Position numbers and translations under genes: made by a program | Shown: positions 37,971 to 46,794 of the stretch, piece after piece | Layout: the number at the start of each line of letters is the position of its first letter | How positions within the stretch are numbered: the stretch's first letter is position 1 | The notes under the pieces: model-generated | The model's database searches: none | What the model saw: the letters and a program-made list of their open reading frames with translations, nothing else | What the model was told of the DNA's origin: nothing | Source of the DNA: Chromatiales bacterium | GTDB taxonomy: Bacteria; Pseudomonadota; Gammaproteobacteria; JAGRGH01 | DNA: 64,000 nt | Reading direction: 5' to 3' | NCBI GenBank assembly: GCA_020445605.1 | Contig: JAGRGH010000050.1 | Location: 1-64,000, forward strand

Positions 37971-38573
37971 TCAAACGGTCCGCAGGCGTTTGCAGAGCAC
38001 ATCCAGCACCGCCGGGGAAAAAAGCAGCAACGTATGGGCCTGCGCAATCGCGTGCACGACATGTTCGGTCGGCGCACATTCGTCGAGCGCAACGGCGCCA
38101 TCGTTCGGGCGCGGCAACCCGGCGAGCAGGCGGCCGAGCCCCACCCCCAGCGTTCCGGCGATCACGATCGCGTCGCCGGGGAACCGGCCCGGATCGATGC
38201 CCGACGCCAGCGCATCCACGTTGCGCCCCACCAGCCAGCGCTTCCAGGGCACGACCGCCGCGGCCCGCGCGGCGCGACTGCCCAGAGCCGGCGATGCGAT
38301 CAGCACCAGCCCCGCGCGGACCCCATCGGGCAGCAGGCGGCGGGTCTCGACCGCGACCAGCCCGCCGAGGCTGTGGCCCACCAGTACGACTGGACCTCGC
38401 GGCCCCGCGGCGATCCGGGTCGCCAGCCGTCGTGCGGCCACGGTGACGCCTTCAGCGCGCGAGCGCCAGGGGAATCGCACCACCTCGGCGCCGAGGCAAC
38501 GACCTAGCCGTCCACCCAGCCAGAGCATTTCGTGCCCGGTCGTGAACAATCCGTGTATCAGGTAGACCCGCAT
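37971..38573 (-). CDS. Alpha/beta hydrolase
   Basis: A 200-residue single-domain alpha/beta hydrolase: '[13 protein letters not shown]' (oxyanion HG), nucleophile elbow '[12 protein letters not shown]' with Ser68, and a likely catalytic His in '[20 protein letters not shown]'. It is similar to short esterase/acyltransferase-like proteins; the substrate is unknown. It is divergent from fabA across 156 bp, placed between the fatty-acid genes and yebC. Confidence 0.85.
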   Translation of the reverse strand: MRVYLIHGLFTTGHEMLWLGGRLGRCLGAEVVRFPWRSRAEGVTVAARRLATRIAAGPRGPVVLVGHSLGGLVAVETRRLLPDGVRAGLVLIASPALGSRAARAAAVVPWKRWLVGRNVDALASGIDPGRFPGDAIVIAGTLGVGLGRLLAGLPRPNDGAVALDECAPTEHVVHAIAQAHTLLLFSPAVLDVLCKRLRTV

Positions 38574-38587
38574 GCCAACCCCACATG

Positions 38588-38617
38588 GTTCTGAAAGCAG
38601 AACGCTTTCGATATACT
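38588..38617 (+). promoter_or_regulatory. fabA promoter with overlapping inverted repeats
   Basis: TATACT (38612-38617) is a good -10 box. Just upstream, GTTCT-N6-AGAAC (38588-38603) and GAAAGC-N5-GCTTTC (38593-38609) overlap each other and the -35 region, so a repressor site for fabAB (a FabR-like role) is plausible. The sequence does not resemble the E. coli FabR site. Confidence 0.45.
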
Positions 38618-38729
38618 CTCGTACTTGCCCGCTTCGTGGCGAGACCGCGCCGCGCCCTGCCGCAGCGCGCCTATGCGCACCCAGCGGACCGAAAGACCGC
38701 ACCGACACCCAAAACGACACAATCCGCCA

Positions 38730-39266
38730 TTGAACGATCACACCCCACGCTTCACGCCCAAATCGGCTTACGGATTCGATGACCTGCTCGCCTGTGGGCG
38801 CGGTGAGATGTTCGGCCCGGGCAACGCCCAGCTGCCGATGCCGCCGATGCTGATGATGAGCCGCATCACGCACATCTCGGCGGACGGTGGGGTGCATGGC
38901 CGCGGCGAGATTCGCGCTGAACTCGACGTGAAAGACGATCTGTGGTTTTTCGACTGTCACTTTCCCGGCGATCCGGTCATGCCCGGCTGCCTCGGCCTCG
39001 ACGCCATGTGGCAGCTCATCGGCTTTTTTCTGGCCTGGAAAGGCGGACTGGGCCATGGCCGCGCGCTCGGCGGCGGTGACATCAAGTTCACAGGTCAGGT
39101 CACGCCCGCGAATCGGCTCGTGACCTACCAGATCGACGTCAAGCGCGTCGTCATGCGCCAGCTGGTGGTCGGCATTGCCGATGCGCGGATGAGCGTGGAC
39201 GGGCGTGAGATCTATTCCGGCAATGACCTGCGGGTCGGACTGTTCCAGTCGACGGAGGGCTTTTGA
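38730..39266 (+). CDS. fabA: FabA, 3-hydroxydecanoyl-ACP dehydratase/isomerase
   Basis: 178 residues. Hot-dog dehydratase that introduces the double bond in anaerobic unsaturated fatty acid synthesis. '[20 protein letters not shown]' is the N-terminal signature; catalytic His77 and Asp91 lie in '[11 protein letters not shown]' and '[12 protein letters not shown]'. TTG 38730 is the best start by comparison of the N-terminus, although no strong ribosome site is present. It overlaps fabB by four bases. Confidence 0.94.
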   Translation: MNDHTPRFTPKSAYGFDDLLACGRGEMFGPGNAQLPMPPMLMMSRITHISADGGVHGRGEIRAELDVKDDLWFFDCHFPGDPVMPGCLGLDAMWQLIGFFLAWKGGLGHGRALGGGDIKFTGQVTPANRLVTYQIDVKRVVMRQLVVGIADARMSVDGREIYSGNDLRVGLFQSTEGF

Positions 39267-40492
39267 ACCTCTCAGGCACGCAACGCCGGGTCGTCGTAAC
39301 CGGCCTGGGCATCGTCTCGAGCATCGGCGTCGGGGCGCCCGCGGTCAGCGCCGCACTGCGCGACGGCGCAAGCGGAATCGTACGCTGCGAACAGTATGTC
39401 GAACTCGGCCTGCGCACCGCGGTGCATGGTGCGGTCGACATCGACCCGGCCGAGCACATCGACCGGCGCGTGCTGCGTTTCATGGGCGATGCCGCAGCGT
39501 ATGCCTACATCGCCATGCAGCAGGCCATCGACGACGCGGGTCTTCAGGAAAACGACATCTCGAATCCGCGCACCGGTCTGGTCATGGGCTCCGGCGGCGC
39601 TTCGACCTCCAACAACATCGCTGCTGTCGATATCCTGCGTGAGAAGGGTGTGCGGCGCATTGGACCGTACATGGTGCCACGCACCATGGGCAGCACCACT
39701 TCCGCCTGCCTGGCAACGCCCTATCGCATTCGTGGCGTGAATTATTCGATCAGTTCGGCCTGCTCGACCAGCGCGCATTGCATCGGACACGCCGCGGAAC
39801 TGATCCAGTTCGGCAAGCAGGACCGTGTGTTCGCCGGCGGCGGCGAGGAACTGCACTGGTCGATGACCTGCCTGTTCGACGCGATGGGTGCCCTGTCGTC
39901 GAACTACAACGACACACCGGCGCGCGCCTCGCGCGCCTACGATGCCGCACGCGACGGTTTCGTCATCGCCGGCGGTGGCGGCGTGGTGGTTCTGGAGGCC
40001 CTGGAGGTCGCCGAGGCACGGGGCGCGAAGATCTACGGCGAACTGGTCGGCTACGGCGCCACGTCCGACGGTTACGACATGGTGCAGCCATCCGGCGAGG
40101 GCGCCGTGCGCTGCATGCAGCAGGCGCTGGCAACCGTCGACACACCGATCGACTACATCAACGCCCATGGCACGTCCACACCGATCGGCGATCTGCGCGA
40201 ACTCGAAGCCGTGCGTGAGGTATTCGGTGAAAAGGGCCCGCCGATCTCCTCGACCAAGTCGCTGACCGGGCACGCCCTCGGCGCCGCCGGCGTCAACGAG
40301 GCGATCTACTCGCTGCTGATGCTGCGCGATGATTTCATCGCCGCCTCGGCGCATATCGACGAACTCGACCCGGCCGCGGACGGTTTCGACATCGTGCGCG
40401 AGCGTCGTGACCAGGCCGGCCTGCGCACCGTCATGTCGAACAGCTTCGGCTTCGGCGGCACCAATGCGACGCTGATTTTCCGCAAGGGCTAG
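39263..40492 (+). CDS. fabB: FabB, 3-oxoacyl-ACP synthase I
   Basis: 409 residues, the expected KAS I length. Catalytic Cys167 in '[12 protein letters not shown]', His in '[12 protein letters not shown]' and '[10 protein letters not shown]', and Gly-rich C-terminus '[13 protein letters not shown]'. It elongates the cis-3-decenoyl-ACP made by FabA, forming the unsaturated fatty acid branch. Translational coupling with fabA. The convergent nudB follows after about 60 bp. Confidence 0.96.
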   Translation: MNLSGTQRRVVVTGLGIVSSIGVGAPAVSAALRDGASGIVRCEQYVELGLRTAVHGAVDIDPAEHIDRRVLRFMGDAAAYAYIAMQQAIDDAGLQENDISNPRTGLVMGSGGASTSNNIAAVDILREKGVRRIGPYMVPRTMGSTTSACLATPYRIRGVNYSISSACSTSAHCIGHAAELIQFGKQDRVFAGGGEELHWSMTCLFDAMGALSSNYNDTPARASRAYDAARDGFVIAGGGGVVVLEALEVAEARGAKIYGELVGYGATSDGYDMVQPSGEGAVRCMQQALATVDTPIDYINAHGTSTPIGDLRELEAVREVFGEKGPPISSTKSLTGHALGAAGVNEAIYSLLMLRDDFIAASAHIDELDPAADGFDIVRERRDQAGLRTVMSNSFGFGGTNATLIFRKG

Positions 40493-40553
40493 TAGTCTTT
40501 GAAATTGGCGGCGCGTCCCGTGCCGCGGAAAACTCGAATTCTTCAGGGTTTCC

Positions 40554-41024
40554 CTACCGAAATCCAGGCAGCGCTCGAATCGCTTTCTGATTCGTCCATG
40601 AAGCCGCCTGCCCTGCGGCCTGCCCCGCCGGCAACCAGCGGTAGCAATCATGCGCAGCTGAATCGAGCCGAATAAGTCGCCGGCTTGGCAGCGGCAGGTA
40701 GAACAGATGCTCCAGGTTGAAGCGCGCCCCGGGGCGATAGCGCGCCGTCCACGGCGGAACGATCCGAAAACGAAACCGCCGATGCGCGTCGACCAGGCCG
40801 TTCGCACCCAGGCCGGTCTCTTCCCACAGCTCACGCACCGCCGCGGCGCGTGGTGATTCGCCCGCCTCCAGACTGCCGGTTACCGACTGCCAGAAGCCGG
40901 GTGCATCGCGCCGCCGGAGCAGCAGCACCTCGCCGGCATGGGTGAACACGACGACCTGTATCGACTCGGGCCGCTTGTACCGCGGCCCGACCGATTTGGC
41001 CTCAGGCTGGTTCGCTGGTGCCAC
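40554..41024 (-). CDS. nudB: NudB-type dihydroneopterin triphosphate pyrophosphatase
   Basis: 156-residue Nudix hydrolase. '[20 protein letters not shown]' and '[20 protein letters not shown]' match NudB; the Nudix box is '[20 protein letters not shown]' plus TG. NudB removes pyrophosphate from dihydroneopterin triphosphate, the FolE2 product, in folate synthesis. The GTG start overlaps the aspS 3' end, the usual aspS-nudB neighbourhood. Confidence 0.9.
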   Translation of the reverse strand: MAPANQPEAKSVGPRYKRPESIQVVVFTHAGEVLLLRRRDAPGFWQSVTGSLEAGESPRAAAVRELWEETGLGANGLVDAHRRFRFRIVPPWTARYRPGARFNLEHLFYLPLPSRRLIRLDSAAHDCYRWLPAGQAAGQAASWTNQKAIRALPGFR

Positions 41025-42792
41025 CGGGCTGTTTGCGCAGTCGCAGGTTCAGCTCGCGCAGCTGACGTTCGGCGACCGGCGCCGGTGCATCCGTCAGCGG
41101 GCAGTGCGCGGTCTGAGTCTTCGGGAAGGCCATGACGTCGCGAATGGAACCGGCGCCGGCCATGAGCATCACGAGCCGGTCGAGTCCAAACGCGATGCCG
41201 CCGTGCGGTGGCGCACCGTAGCGCAGCGCATCGAGCAGAAAGCCAAATTTCTCACGCGCCTCGTCAGCACCGATGCCGAGCAGTTCGAACACGGCTTCCT
41301 GCATCTCGCGCCGATGGATACGGATCGAACCGCCACCGATCTCCGAGCCGTTCATCACCATGTCGTAGGCGCGTGACAGTGCATTGCCCGGATCGGCGCG
41401 CACGGCATCGAGATCGCCCGAGGGTGCCGTGAACGGATGGTGCAACGCCTCGTAGCGCTTCTCGTCCGGGTTCCAGCCGAACATCGGGAAATCGACGACC
41501 CACAGCGGACGCCAGTCGCCCTCGCGCAGGCTGCGGTCGGTGCCGAGCTTCACCCGCAGTGCACCGAGCGCCTCGTTGACGACCTTGGCCTGATCCGCGC
41601 CGAAGAAGATCAGATCGCCGTTCTGCGCGCCGGTACGCTCGAGTATCGCGCTGATCGCGCCGTCCGGCAGGAACTTCAGAATCGGTGACTGCAAGCCATC
41701 GCGGCCGGCTGCAATATCATTGACCTTGACGTAGGCAAGGCCTTTCGCGCCGTAGATCGCCACGAACTTCGTGTAATCGTCGATCTCCTTGCGGCTCAGT
41801 TCCCCACCGCCCGGCACGCTGAGTGCCGCAACGCGCGAGGCCGGATCGTTCGCGGGCCCCGAGAAGACCTTGAAGTCGACCTCACGCATGACGTCATCCA
41901 GATCGACGAGTTCCAGCGGCACGCGCAGGTCAGGCCGGTCGGTGCCGAATCGGCGCATTGCCTCCGCATAGCTCATGCGCGGAAACGGATCGGGCAACGC
42001 AACGCCCAGCACATCCTGGTAAAGATCGCGGATCATCGTTTCCATCAGCGACATGATCGCGTTCTCATCGAGAAACGAGGTCTCGATGTCGAGCTGCGTG
42101 AACTCCGGCTGGCGGTCGGCGCGCAGGTCCTCGTCGCGAAAACAGCGCACGATCTGGTAGTAGCGATCGATGCCGCCCATCATGAGCAACTGTTTGAACA
42201 GCTGCGGCGACTGCGGCAGCGCGAAGAAGCTGCCCGGATGCGTTCGGCTCGGCACGAGGTAATCGCGCGCACCCTCGGGCGTGGCCTTGGTCAGAAACGG
42301 CGTTTCTACATCCATGAAGCCGTTGGCGTCCAGATAGTCGCGCAGGTGCCGGGCGACCGTCGCGCGCAGGCGCAGCCGCGCCTGCATCTCCGGCCGGCGC
42401 AGGTCGATGTAGCGATAGCGCAACCGGGTTTCCTCGTGGATGTCGACATGCGCATCCAGCGGAAACGGCGGCGTCTCGGCGCTGTTGAGAATCTCCAGTT
42501 CGAGGCCCAGCACCTCGACACGCCCGGAGCGCAGATCGGTATTCTCGGTGCCCTTCGGTCGCGCACGGACACGACCACGAATGCGCAACACGAATTCGCT
42601 GCGTACACGTTCGGCGAGCGAGAAAACGTCCGGCGTGTCCGGGTCGCAGACCACCTGCAACACGCCCTCGCGATCGCGCAGGTCGATGAAAATCACGCCG
42701 CCGTGATCACGGCGCGAATGCACCCAGCCGCAGACCGTGACTTCGGAATCGATCAGGGATTCATCGACCGTACCGCAATAATGTGAACGCAT
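41002..42792 (-). CDS. aspS: Aspartyl-tRNA synthetase
   Basis: 596 residues of the bacterial type: N-terminal OB anticodon-binding domain ('[20 protein letters not shown]'), class II motif 2 '[20 protein letters not shown]', the bacterial GAD insertion (about 300-410) and motif 3 '[15 protein letters not shown]'. Charges tRNA-Asp; whether it also charges tRNA-Asn cannot be judged from this window. Confidence 0.97.
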   Translation of the reverse strand: MRSHYCGTVDESLIDSEVTVCGWVHSRRDHGGVIFIDLRDREGVLQVVCDPDTPDVFSLAERVRSEFVLRIRGRVRARPKGTENTDLRSGRVEVLGLELEILNSAETPPFPLDAHVDIHEETRLRYRYIDLRRPEMQARLRLRATVARHLRDYLDANGFMDVETPFLTKATPEGARDYLVPSRTHPGSFFALPQSPQLFKQLLMMGGIDRYYQIVRCFRDEDLRADRQPEFTQLDIETSFLDENAIMSLMETMIRDLYQDVLGVALPDPFPRMSYAEAMRRFGTDRPDLRVPLELVDLDDVMREVDFKVFSGPANDPASRVAALSVPGGGELSRKEIDDYTKFVAIYGAKGLAYVKVNDIAAGRDGLQSPILKFLPDGAISAILERTGAQNGDLIFFGADQAKVVNEALGALRVKLGTDRSLREGDWRPLWVVDFPMFGWNPDEKRYEALHHPFTAPSGDLDAVRADPGNALSRAYDMVMNGSEIGGGSIRIHRREMQEAVFELLGIGADEAREKFGFLLDALRYGAPPHGGIAFGLDRLVMLMAGAGSIRDVMAFPKTQTAHCPLTDAPAPVAERQLRELNLRLRKQPGGTSEPA

Positions 42793-42886
42793 GGGGTCTC
42801 TACGGGGTTGAAGAACGCGGAAACGAAACGGGGCGCCTGGCGGCGCCCCGCATCAAACATGGATGGTCAGGGACTGCAATCGTGCG

Positions 42887-43162
42887 TCAGGCGCAACCGC
42901 AGGCGCCGGCACCACAGCCGTGCGTGCCGCCGCCGGACTCGCTGGACGAACCGGATTCGCTTTTCGACGACTTAGCGCCGCCGCCCTTGAAGTCCGTCGC
43001 ATACCAGCCGCTGCCCTTGAGCTGAAAGCCAGCGGCGGACACCAGTTTCTTGAGCGCCTGCGCATGACACTGCGGACATTCGACAAGCGGTGCATCAGCG
43101 ATCTTCTGCATCGCCTCCAGCTCGTGCCCGCACGCCGTGCAGCGATATTCATAAATGGGCAT
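42887..43162 (-). CDS. FmdB-family zinc-ribbon protein
   Basis: 91 residues: 'MPIYEYRCTACGHELEAMQK' with CxxC and 'LVECPQCHAQ' with the second CxxC, giving a Cys4 zinc ribbon. A Ser/Gly-rich tail ends in a Cys-rich 'HGCGAGACGCA', as in many FmdB proteins. Its role is not known with certainty. It is encoded upstream of aspS, a common arrangement. Confidence 0.92.
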   Translation of the reverse strand: MPIYEYRCTACGHELEAMQKIADAPLVECPQCHAQALKKLVSAAGFQLKGSGWYATDFKGGGAKSSKSESGSSSESGGGTHGCGAGACGCA

Positions 43163-43310
43163 GTTCGCACCTCATTGGATTCGATTGCGGCTTTCCGGCA
43201 CATGCGTGCGCGGAGCCGGTAAAAACCGCGATATATTAGCACGTTAACGGGTACGCGCCGACCGTCGTCGTGGGCGCGCCAGTCGCCAGATCTGGGGTCG
43301 TCAGCCACTC

Positions 43311-44153
43311 ATGCCAAGCCCTGCCACGCACGAAACGCGCAGCGTGCTGATCACCGGATGCTCCAGCGGCATCGGGCTCGACGCCGCCCGCACCCTGCGT
43401 GCCCGCGGCTGGCAGGTCGTCGCCTCGGCCCGCGACCGCGCCGCTGTCGAGCGTCTGCGGGCAGAAGGCCTGGATGCCGTGGTCCTGGATGTGGCCGACA
43501 GCACCAGCCTGAAGGCCGGCCTCGCCGCGGCGCTGGAGCGGACCGGCGGCCGGCTCGACGCGCTGTTCAACAACGCCGGCTACGGTCAGCTCGGCGCCAT
43601 CGAGGACCTCGCGCGCGAGGTCTTGCGCGAACAGTTCGAGACCAATTTCTTCGGTGCGATCGAGCTCGGCAATGCCGTCGTGCCGATCATGCGGGCACAG
43701 GGGGCCGGCCGAATTGTGCAGAACAGCTCGGTGCTCGGACTGGTCACCGGGCGCTTCCGCGGTGCGTATTGCGCAACCAAGTACGCGCTGGAGGCAGCCA
43801 GCGACGCCCTGCGGCTGGAACTCGCCGGCTCCGGCGTGTATGTGAGCCTGATCGAACCCGGGCCGACCCTCACGCGTTTCCGCCCCAATGCCCACAAGGT
43901 ATTCCGCCGTACGATCGACTGCGAATCCAGCCCTCATCGGCGGGCCTATTCGGCACTGGACGCCAGGCTGCAAATCGAGGGCCCCGTGCGGCGCGGCACC
44001 GTCGGGCCGGACCGGGTCACGCGCGCCCTGATCCATGCGCTGGAAAGCCCGCGTCCCAAGCCACGCTACGCCGTGCACTGGACGACGTTCGGTGCCGACC
44101 TCGCCCGCCGCCTGCTGCCGACACGCTGGCTGGATCGTCTGCGCACGCGTTGA
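43311..44153 (+). CDS. Short-chain dehydrogenase/reductase
   Basis: 280 residues of the classical SDR fold: NAD(P)-binding 'VLITGCSSGIGLDAARTLRA', 'LFNNAGYGQ' and active-site 'YCATKYALEAASD' (Tyr-x-x-x-Lys) with an upstream Ser in 'QNSSVLG'. The C-terminal part resembles SDRs acting on steroid- or retinol-like and other hydrophobic substrates, but the substrate is unknown. It lies 83 bp upstream of three tiny secreted genes on the same strand. Confidence 0.9.
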   Translation: MPSPATHETRSVLITGCSSGIGLDAARTLRARGWQVVASARDRAAVERLRAEGLDAVVLDVADSTSLKAGLAAALERTGGRLDALFNNAGYGQLGAIEDLAREVLREQFETNFFGAIELGNAVVPIMRAQGAGRIVQNSSVLGLVTGRFRGAYCATKYALEAASDALRLELAGSGVYVSLIEPGPTLTRFRPNAHKVFRRTIDCESSPHRRAYSALDARLQIEGPVRRGTVGPDRVTRALIHALESPRPKPRYAVHWTTFGADLARRLLPTRWLDRLRTR

Positions 44154-44235
44154 CGAGCGCGCGCCCCGACGTTGACCCCGCGATTCGGGCCGACTACCCT
44201 TGATCGAACCTGCGTTCATGACAGGGGTGTGCATA

Positions 44236-44403
44236 ATGAGATTCATCGGCCTGCTTGCAGGCGTTTTGGGGGGATCGGTGGCCACGGCCCAGCCGATCGA
44301 GGCATCCCACGTCCCCGCACTCGATAGCTGGGGACTGGTCGGGATCGGCGCGGCGCTGGGCGTCGCGGGCGTCATTGCCATGATGCGGCTGAAAAAGTCC
44401 TGA
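44236..44403 (+). CDS. Tiny secreted protein with IPTL-CTERM-like tail, paralogue 1
   Basis: A 55-residue protein made of a signal peptide (to about 'VATA'), a seven-residue spacer (QPIEASH), and the tail 'VPALDSWGLVGIGAALGVAG' that ends VIAMMRLKKS. The tail has the plan of the IPTL-CTERM sorting domain (I-P-T-L-x-x-W-G motif, membrane helix, basic end). There is no passenger domain. ATG preceded by AGGGG. Two paralogues follow immediately. Confidence 0.7.
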   Translation: MRFIGLLAGVLGGSVATAQPIEASHVPALDSWGLVGIGAALGVAGVIAMMRLKKS

Positions 44404-44410
44404 GATCAGA

Positions 44411-44593
44411 ATGAAACATTCAATTTCTATCGCCGGTCTGTTCACCCTTATCGGTGCGAATGCAGCGCTCGCAACTGTTGCAGCACCGCCACCAAACGCG
44501 GTTCCGGCACTGGATGGCTGGGGCCTCGCCGGCATCGCCGCGGCGCTCGCCGTCGCCGGACTCCTGACGGCGGCCAAGGTCCGAAAGCGCTGA
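44411..44593 (+). CDS. Tiny secreted protein with IPTL-CTERM-like tail, paralogue 2
   Basis: A 60-residue protein: signal peptide 'MKHSISIAGLFTLIGANAAL' plus A, a Pro-rich spacer (TVAAPPPNA), then 'VPALDGWGLAGIAAALAVAG' and a basic tail ending VRKR. It starts 7 bp after paralogue 1, so the two are co-transcribed. Its body is again limited to about ten residues between the cleavage site and the sorting-like motif. No known function. Confidence 0.7.
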   Translation: MKHSISIAGLFTLIGANAALATVAAPPPNAVPALDGWGLAGIAAALAVAGLLTAAKVRKR

Positions 44594-44731
44594 GCGCCGG
44601 CCAGCGGGGCGAACCGCGTCCGACGCATCCCCCGCGGTTGTCACGCCGGCCCCGGCAGCCTTGCTGAAAAGAGAATCTCGTTGGCCTGCCGGACGACCAG
44701 CGAGCATCAACGGTCCTCACCGGAGAACGTC

Positions 44732-44917
44732 ATGAGCCAGCTTACGTCCCGTCGCCATACCCTCCTGCTCGTCGCGGGATTTTCCGCGCCGGCGTCGGCG
44801 CTGGTGGCCGCCCCGGGTCCGGCGCAGGTGCCGATGCTGGACAGCTGGGGCCTGGTCGGTCTCGGCGTATCGCTCGCCCTCGCCGGATTTATCGCCGCAA
44901 AACGCCTGCGCAGGTAA
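44732..44917 (+). CDS. Tiny secreted protein with IPTL-CTERM-like tail, paralogue 3
   Basis: A 61-residue protein: signal peptide with a twin-Arg-like start ('SRRHTLLLVAGFSAPASALV'), a spacer of about seven residues (APGPAQ), then 'VPMLDSWGLVGLGVSLALAG' and a basic end KRLRR. ATG 44732 has GGAGA five bases before it; a longer frame from 44681 lacks a ribosome site. It is separated from paralogue 2 by 138 bp, perhaps with its own promoter. Confidence 0.68.
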   Translation: MSQLTSRRHTLLLVAGFSAPASALVAAPGPAQVPMLDSWGLVGLGVSLALAGFIAAKRLRR

Positions 44918-44963
44918 CTCCGCCACGGCCGTTTCAGACCGGTCGGACCCGGGAGCCCGGAAT

Positions 44964-45995
44964 CTACCGACCGCCTGTCAACGCAAGCCCATCGGGTTCG
45001 GCGCCAGCGCGCCATTGCGTCCGTACCTGAAGTCGATCCAGATCGAGTTCGAGCACGACGCCGCCATGGGCCAGGGCCACAAACGCGGTGCCGACTGATC
45101 CGGGTGCCGCAATCAGGCCGATCGGGACGGGCTTGCGCCCGAGCCAACCGCCCATCGAAATGCCGTTGGCGAGGTCGTAGTAACCCCGCACGTCGATTGC
45201 GCCAATCAGTTCCGCCTCCGGCGTCGAGAACATCAAAACCCGCCCGCCTGCCGCGTCGCTGACCAGGGCGCGAGTTCCCGTCGAATCGAAGGCGACGCGA
45301 ATCGGAAACTCACCCGCGGGGCCACTGCGCACGACGGCCAGCGAATCCGGATCAATCAGGCTCAGCGTGCCCGCCGCACGGTTCACCACCCAGACGATGC
45401 CGGTGGCCGGATGCACTGCAACGCCCTCCGCACCCGCCCCGGTGGGAATCCGGCTGACCACCCGGTGTGTCGCAAGGTCGATCACCGCGACATCCCCATC
45501 CACGATGCTGCTGACGTAGGCGCGATTGCGTCCGGAATCGACCGCCAGCATGTGCGGCAGTGCCTGCGCGGTCGGAATCACCGCCTCAATCCGACCGGCC
45601 GTCGTATCCACGATCAGAACCGCGGCGCTCGCTTCGATACTGACCAGCAACCGCCGATCGTCGAGCCAGGCCAGCCCGTGCGGACGCCGATGGTCGCCGA
45701 GATCGATGCGGGATGGGGCGCCCGACGCAAGCTCGATCAACAGCAGCGAGTTGCCGGCGGCGCGGTCCGGCCCGTATTCGGCGACGACCGCGCGCGCCCC
45801 ATCCGGCGAGACCGCGACTTCGTGCGGTCCCGGCGCCGTCGGCCAGCTTCGCAGCGTCGCGCCGTTGCGTGGATCGAGCGCCGTGACGCTCGCGCCGCTC
45901 TTGTTCACGACCAGCAGTTCCGCGGCCGATGCTGCACCGGCGAAGAGGGTCAGCAGCGCAAACGCCCAGGTCATGGCGTGCCAGAGGACATTCAT
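44964..45995 (-). CDS. YncE/YVTN-type periplasmic beta-propeller
   Basis: 343 residues with a signal peptide ('WAFALLTLFAGAASAAEL') and seven YVTN-like blades, e.g. 'GPHEVAVSPDGARAVVAEYG', 'RRPHGLAWLDDRRLLVSIEA', 'LPHMLAVDSGRNRAYVSSIV' and 'GAEGVAVHPATGIVWVVNRA'. Such propellers bind or present ligands; the function is unspecified. Overlaps the downstream neighbour by four bases. Convergent with the third mini-gene. Confidence 0.88.
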   Translation of the reverse strand: MNVLWHAMTWAFALLTLFAGAASAAELLVVNKSGASVTALDPRNGATLRSWPTAPGPHEVAVSPDGARAVVAEYGPDRAAGNSLLLIELASGAPSRIDLGDHRRPHGLAWLDDRRLLVSIEASAAVLIVDTTAGRIEAVIPTAQALPHMLAVDSGRNRAYVSSIVDGDVAVIDLATHRVVSRIPTGAGAEGVAVHPATGIVWVVNRAAGTLSLIDPDSLAVVRSGPAGEFPIRVAFDSTGTRALVSDAAGGRVLMFSTPEAELIGAIDVRGYYDLANGISMGGWLGRKPVPIGLIAAPGSVGTAFVALAHGGVVLELDLDRLQVRTQWRAGAEPDGLALTGGR

Positions 45996-46789
45996 GCCGG
46001 CCGCGCTCGAAACGGCAGGACCAGCAGGTCGCGCAGCCGGATCGCCGCGGGCAGATCCGCCAGCCCGAAACGCAGGCCCGACTGGCCGGCCGCAGGCTGT
46101 GCGACGTAGGTGCCGAACAGGCGATCCCAGATGCTCAGCACCCCTCCCAGGTTGCTGCCGCCCTCACCCGGCTCGACCGAATGGTGAATGCTGTGCATTG
46201 GCGGCGTCACCAGCACCAGGCGCAGCAGTCGATCCGCCCTGGTCGGAACACGCAGATTGCCATGGGTATAGAAACCGAATGCAATGATCAGCAGTTCGTG
46301 GACGAGCATCGCGATCAGCGGCGGACCCAGCAACGCGGCGACTGCGGAGCGGTAGGCGACCGTGACGACGGTTTCCAGCGGGTGAAAACGCACGCCGGTC
46401 GAGATATCGAAGTCCGCGTCAGCGTGATGCGTGCGGTGCAGGCGCCAGAGCCATGGCAGTCGATGATAGGCAAGGTGCAGCAGATAAAGGCTCAGGTCCA
46501 ACACCAGCCAGGCGCTGAACACCACCCATGGACCGTCGCCAAGCTCAAACCACTGAAACAGGCCAAAGCCATTGGCATTTGCGGCGATCGCAACCCCGAA
46601 TGCCGAGATTGGCGCGGCGAACACGAGCGCAAAATTCATCGCATAGAGCGCGCCATTCACGCGCCAGCGAGGCGCCACCGGCACCAGCGCGGCACGCGCG
46701 GGCCAGAACAGCTCCAGCGCCACGACGAGGATGAACATCCCAAGCGTGGTAACGATCACGCCCAGACCATGAACCTGTTCGATCGGCAT
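45992..46789 (-). CDS. Sterol desaturase/fatty acid hydroxylase family membrane protein
   Basis: 265 residues with about four membrane helices and the His clusters of di-iron membrane hydroxylases: 'HLAYHRLPWLWRLHRTHHAD', 'VRFHPLETV', 'THGNLRVP' and 'PPMHSIHHSVEPGEGGSN'. The product likely hydroxylates or desaturates a lipid; the substrate is unknown. It overlaps the propeller gene by four bases, so the two are co-expressed. Confidence 0.92.
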   Translation of the reverse strand: MPIEQVHGLGVIVTTLGMFILVVALELFWPARAALVPVAPRWRVNGALYAMNFALVFAAPISAFGVAIAANANGFGLFQWFELGDGPWVVFSAWLVLDLSLYLLHLAYHRLPWLWRLHRTHHADADFDISTGVRFHPLETVVTVAYRSAVAALLGPPLIAMLVHELLIIAFGFYTHGNLRVPTRADRLLRLVLVTPPMHSIHHSVEPGEGGSNLGGVLSIWDRLFGTYVAQPAAGQSGLRFGLADLPAAIRLRDLLVLPFRARPA

Positions 46790-46794
46790 CGAAC

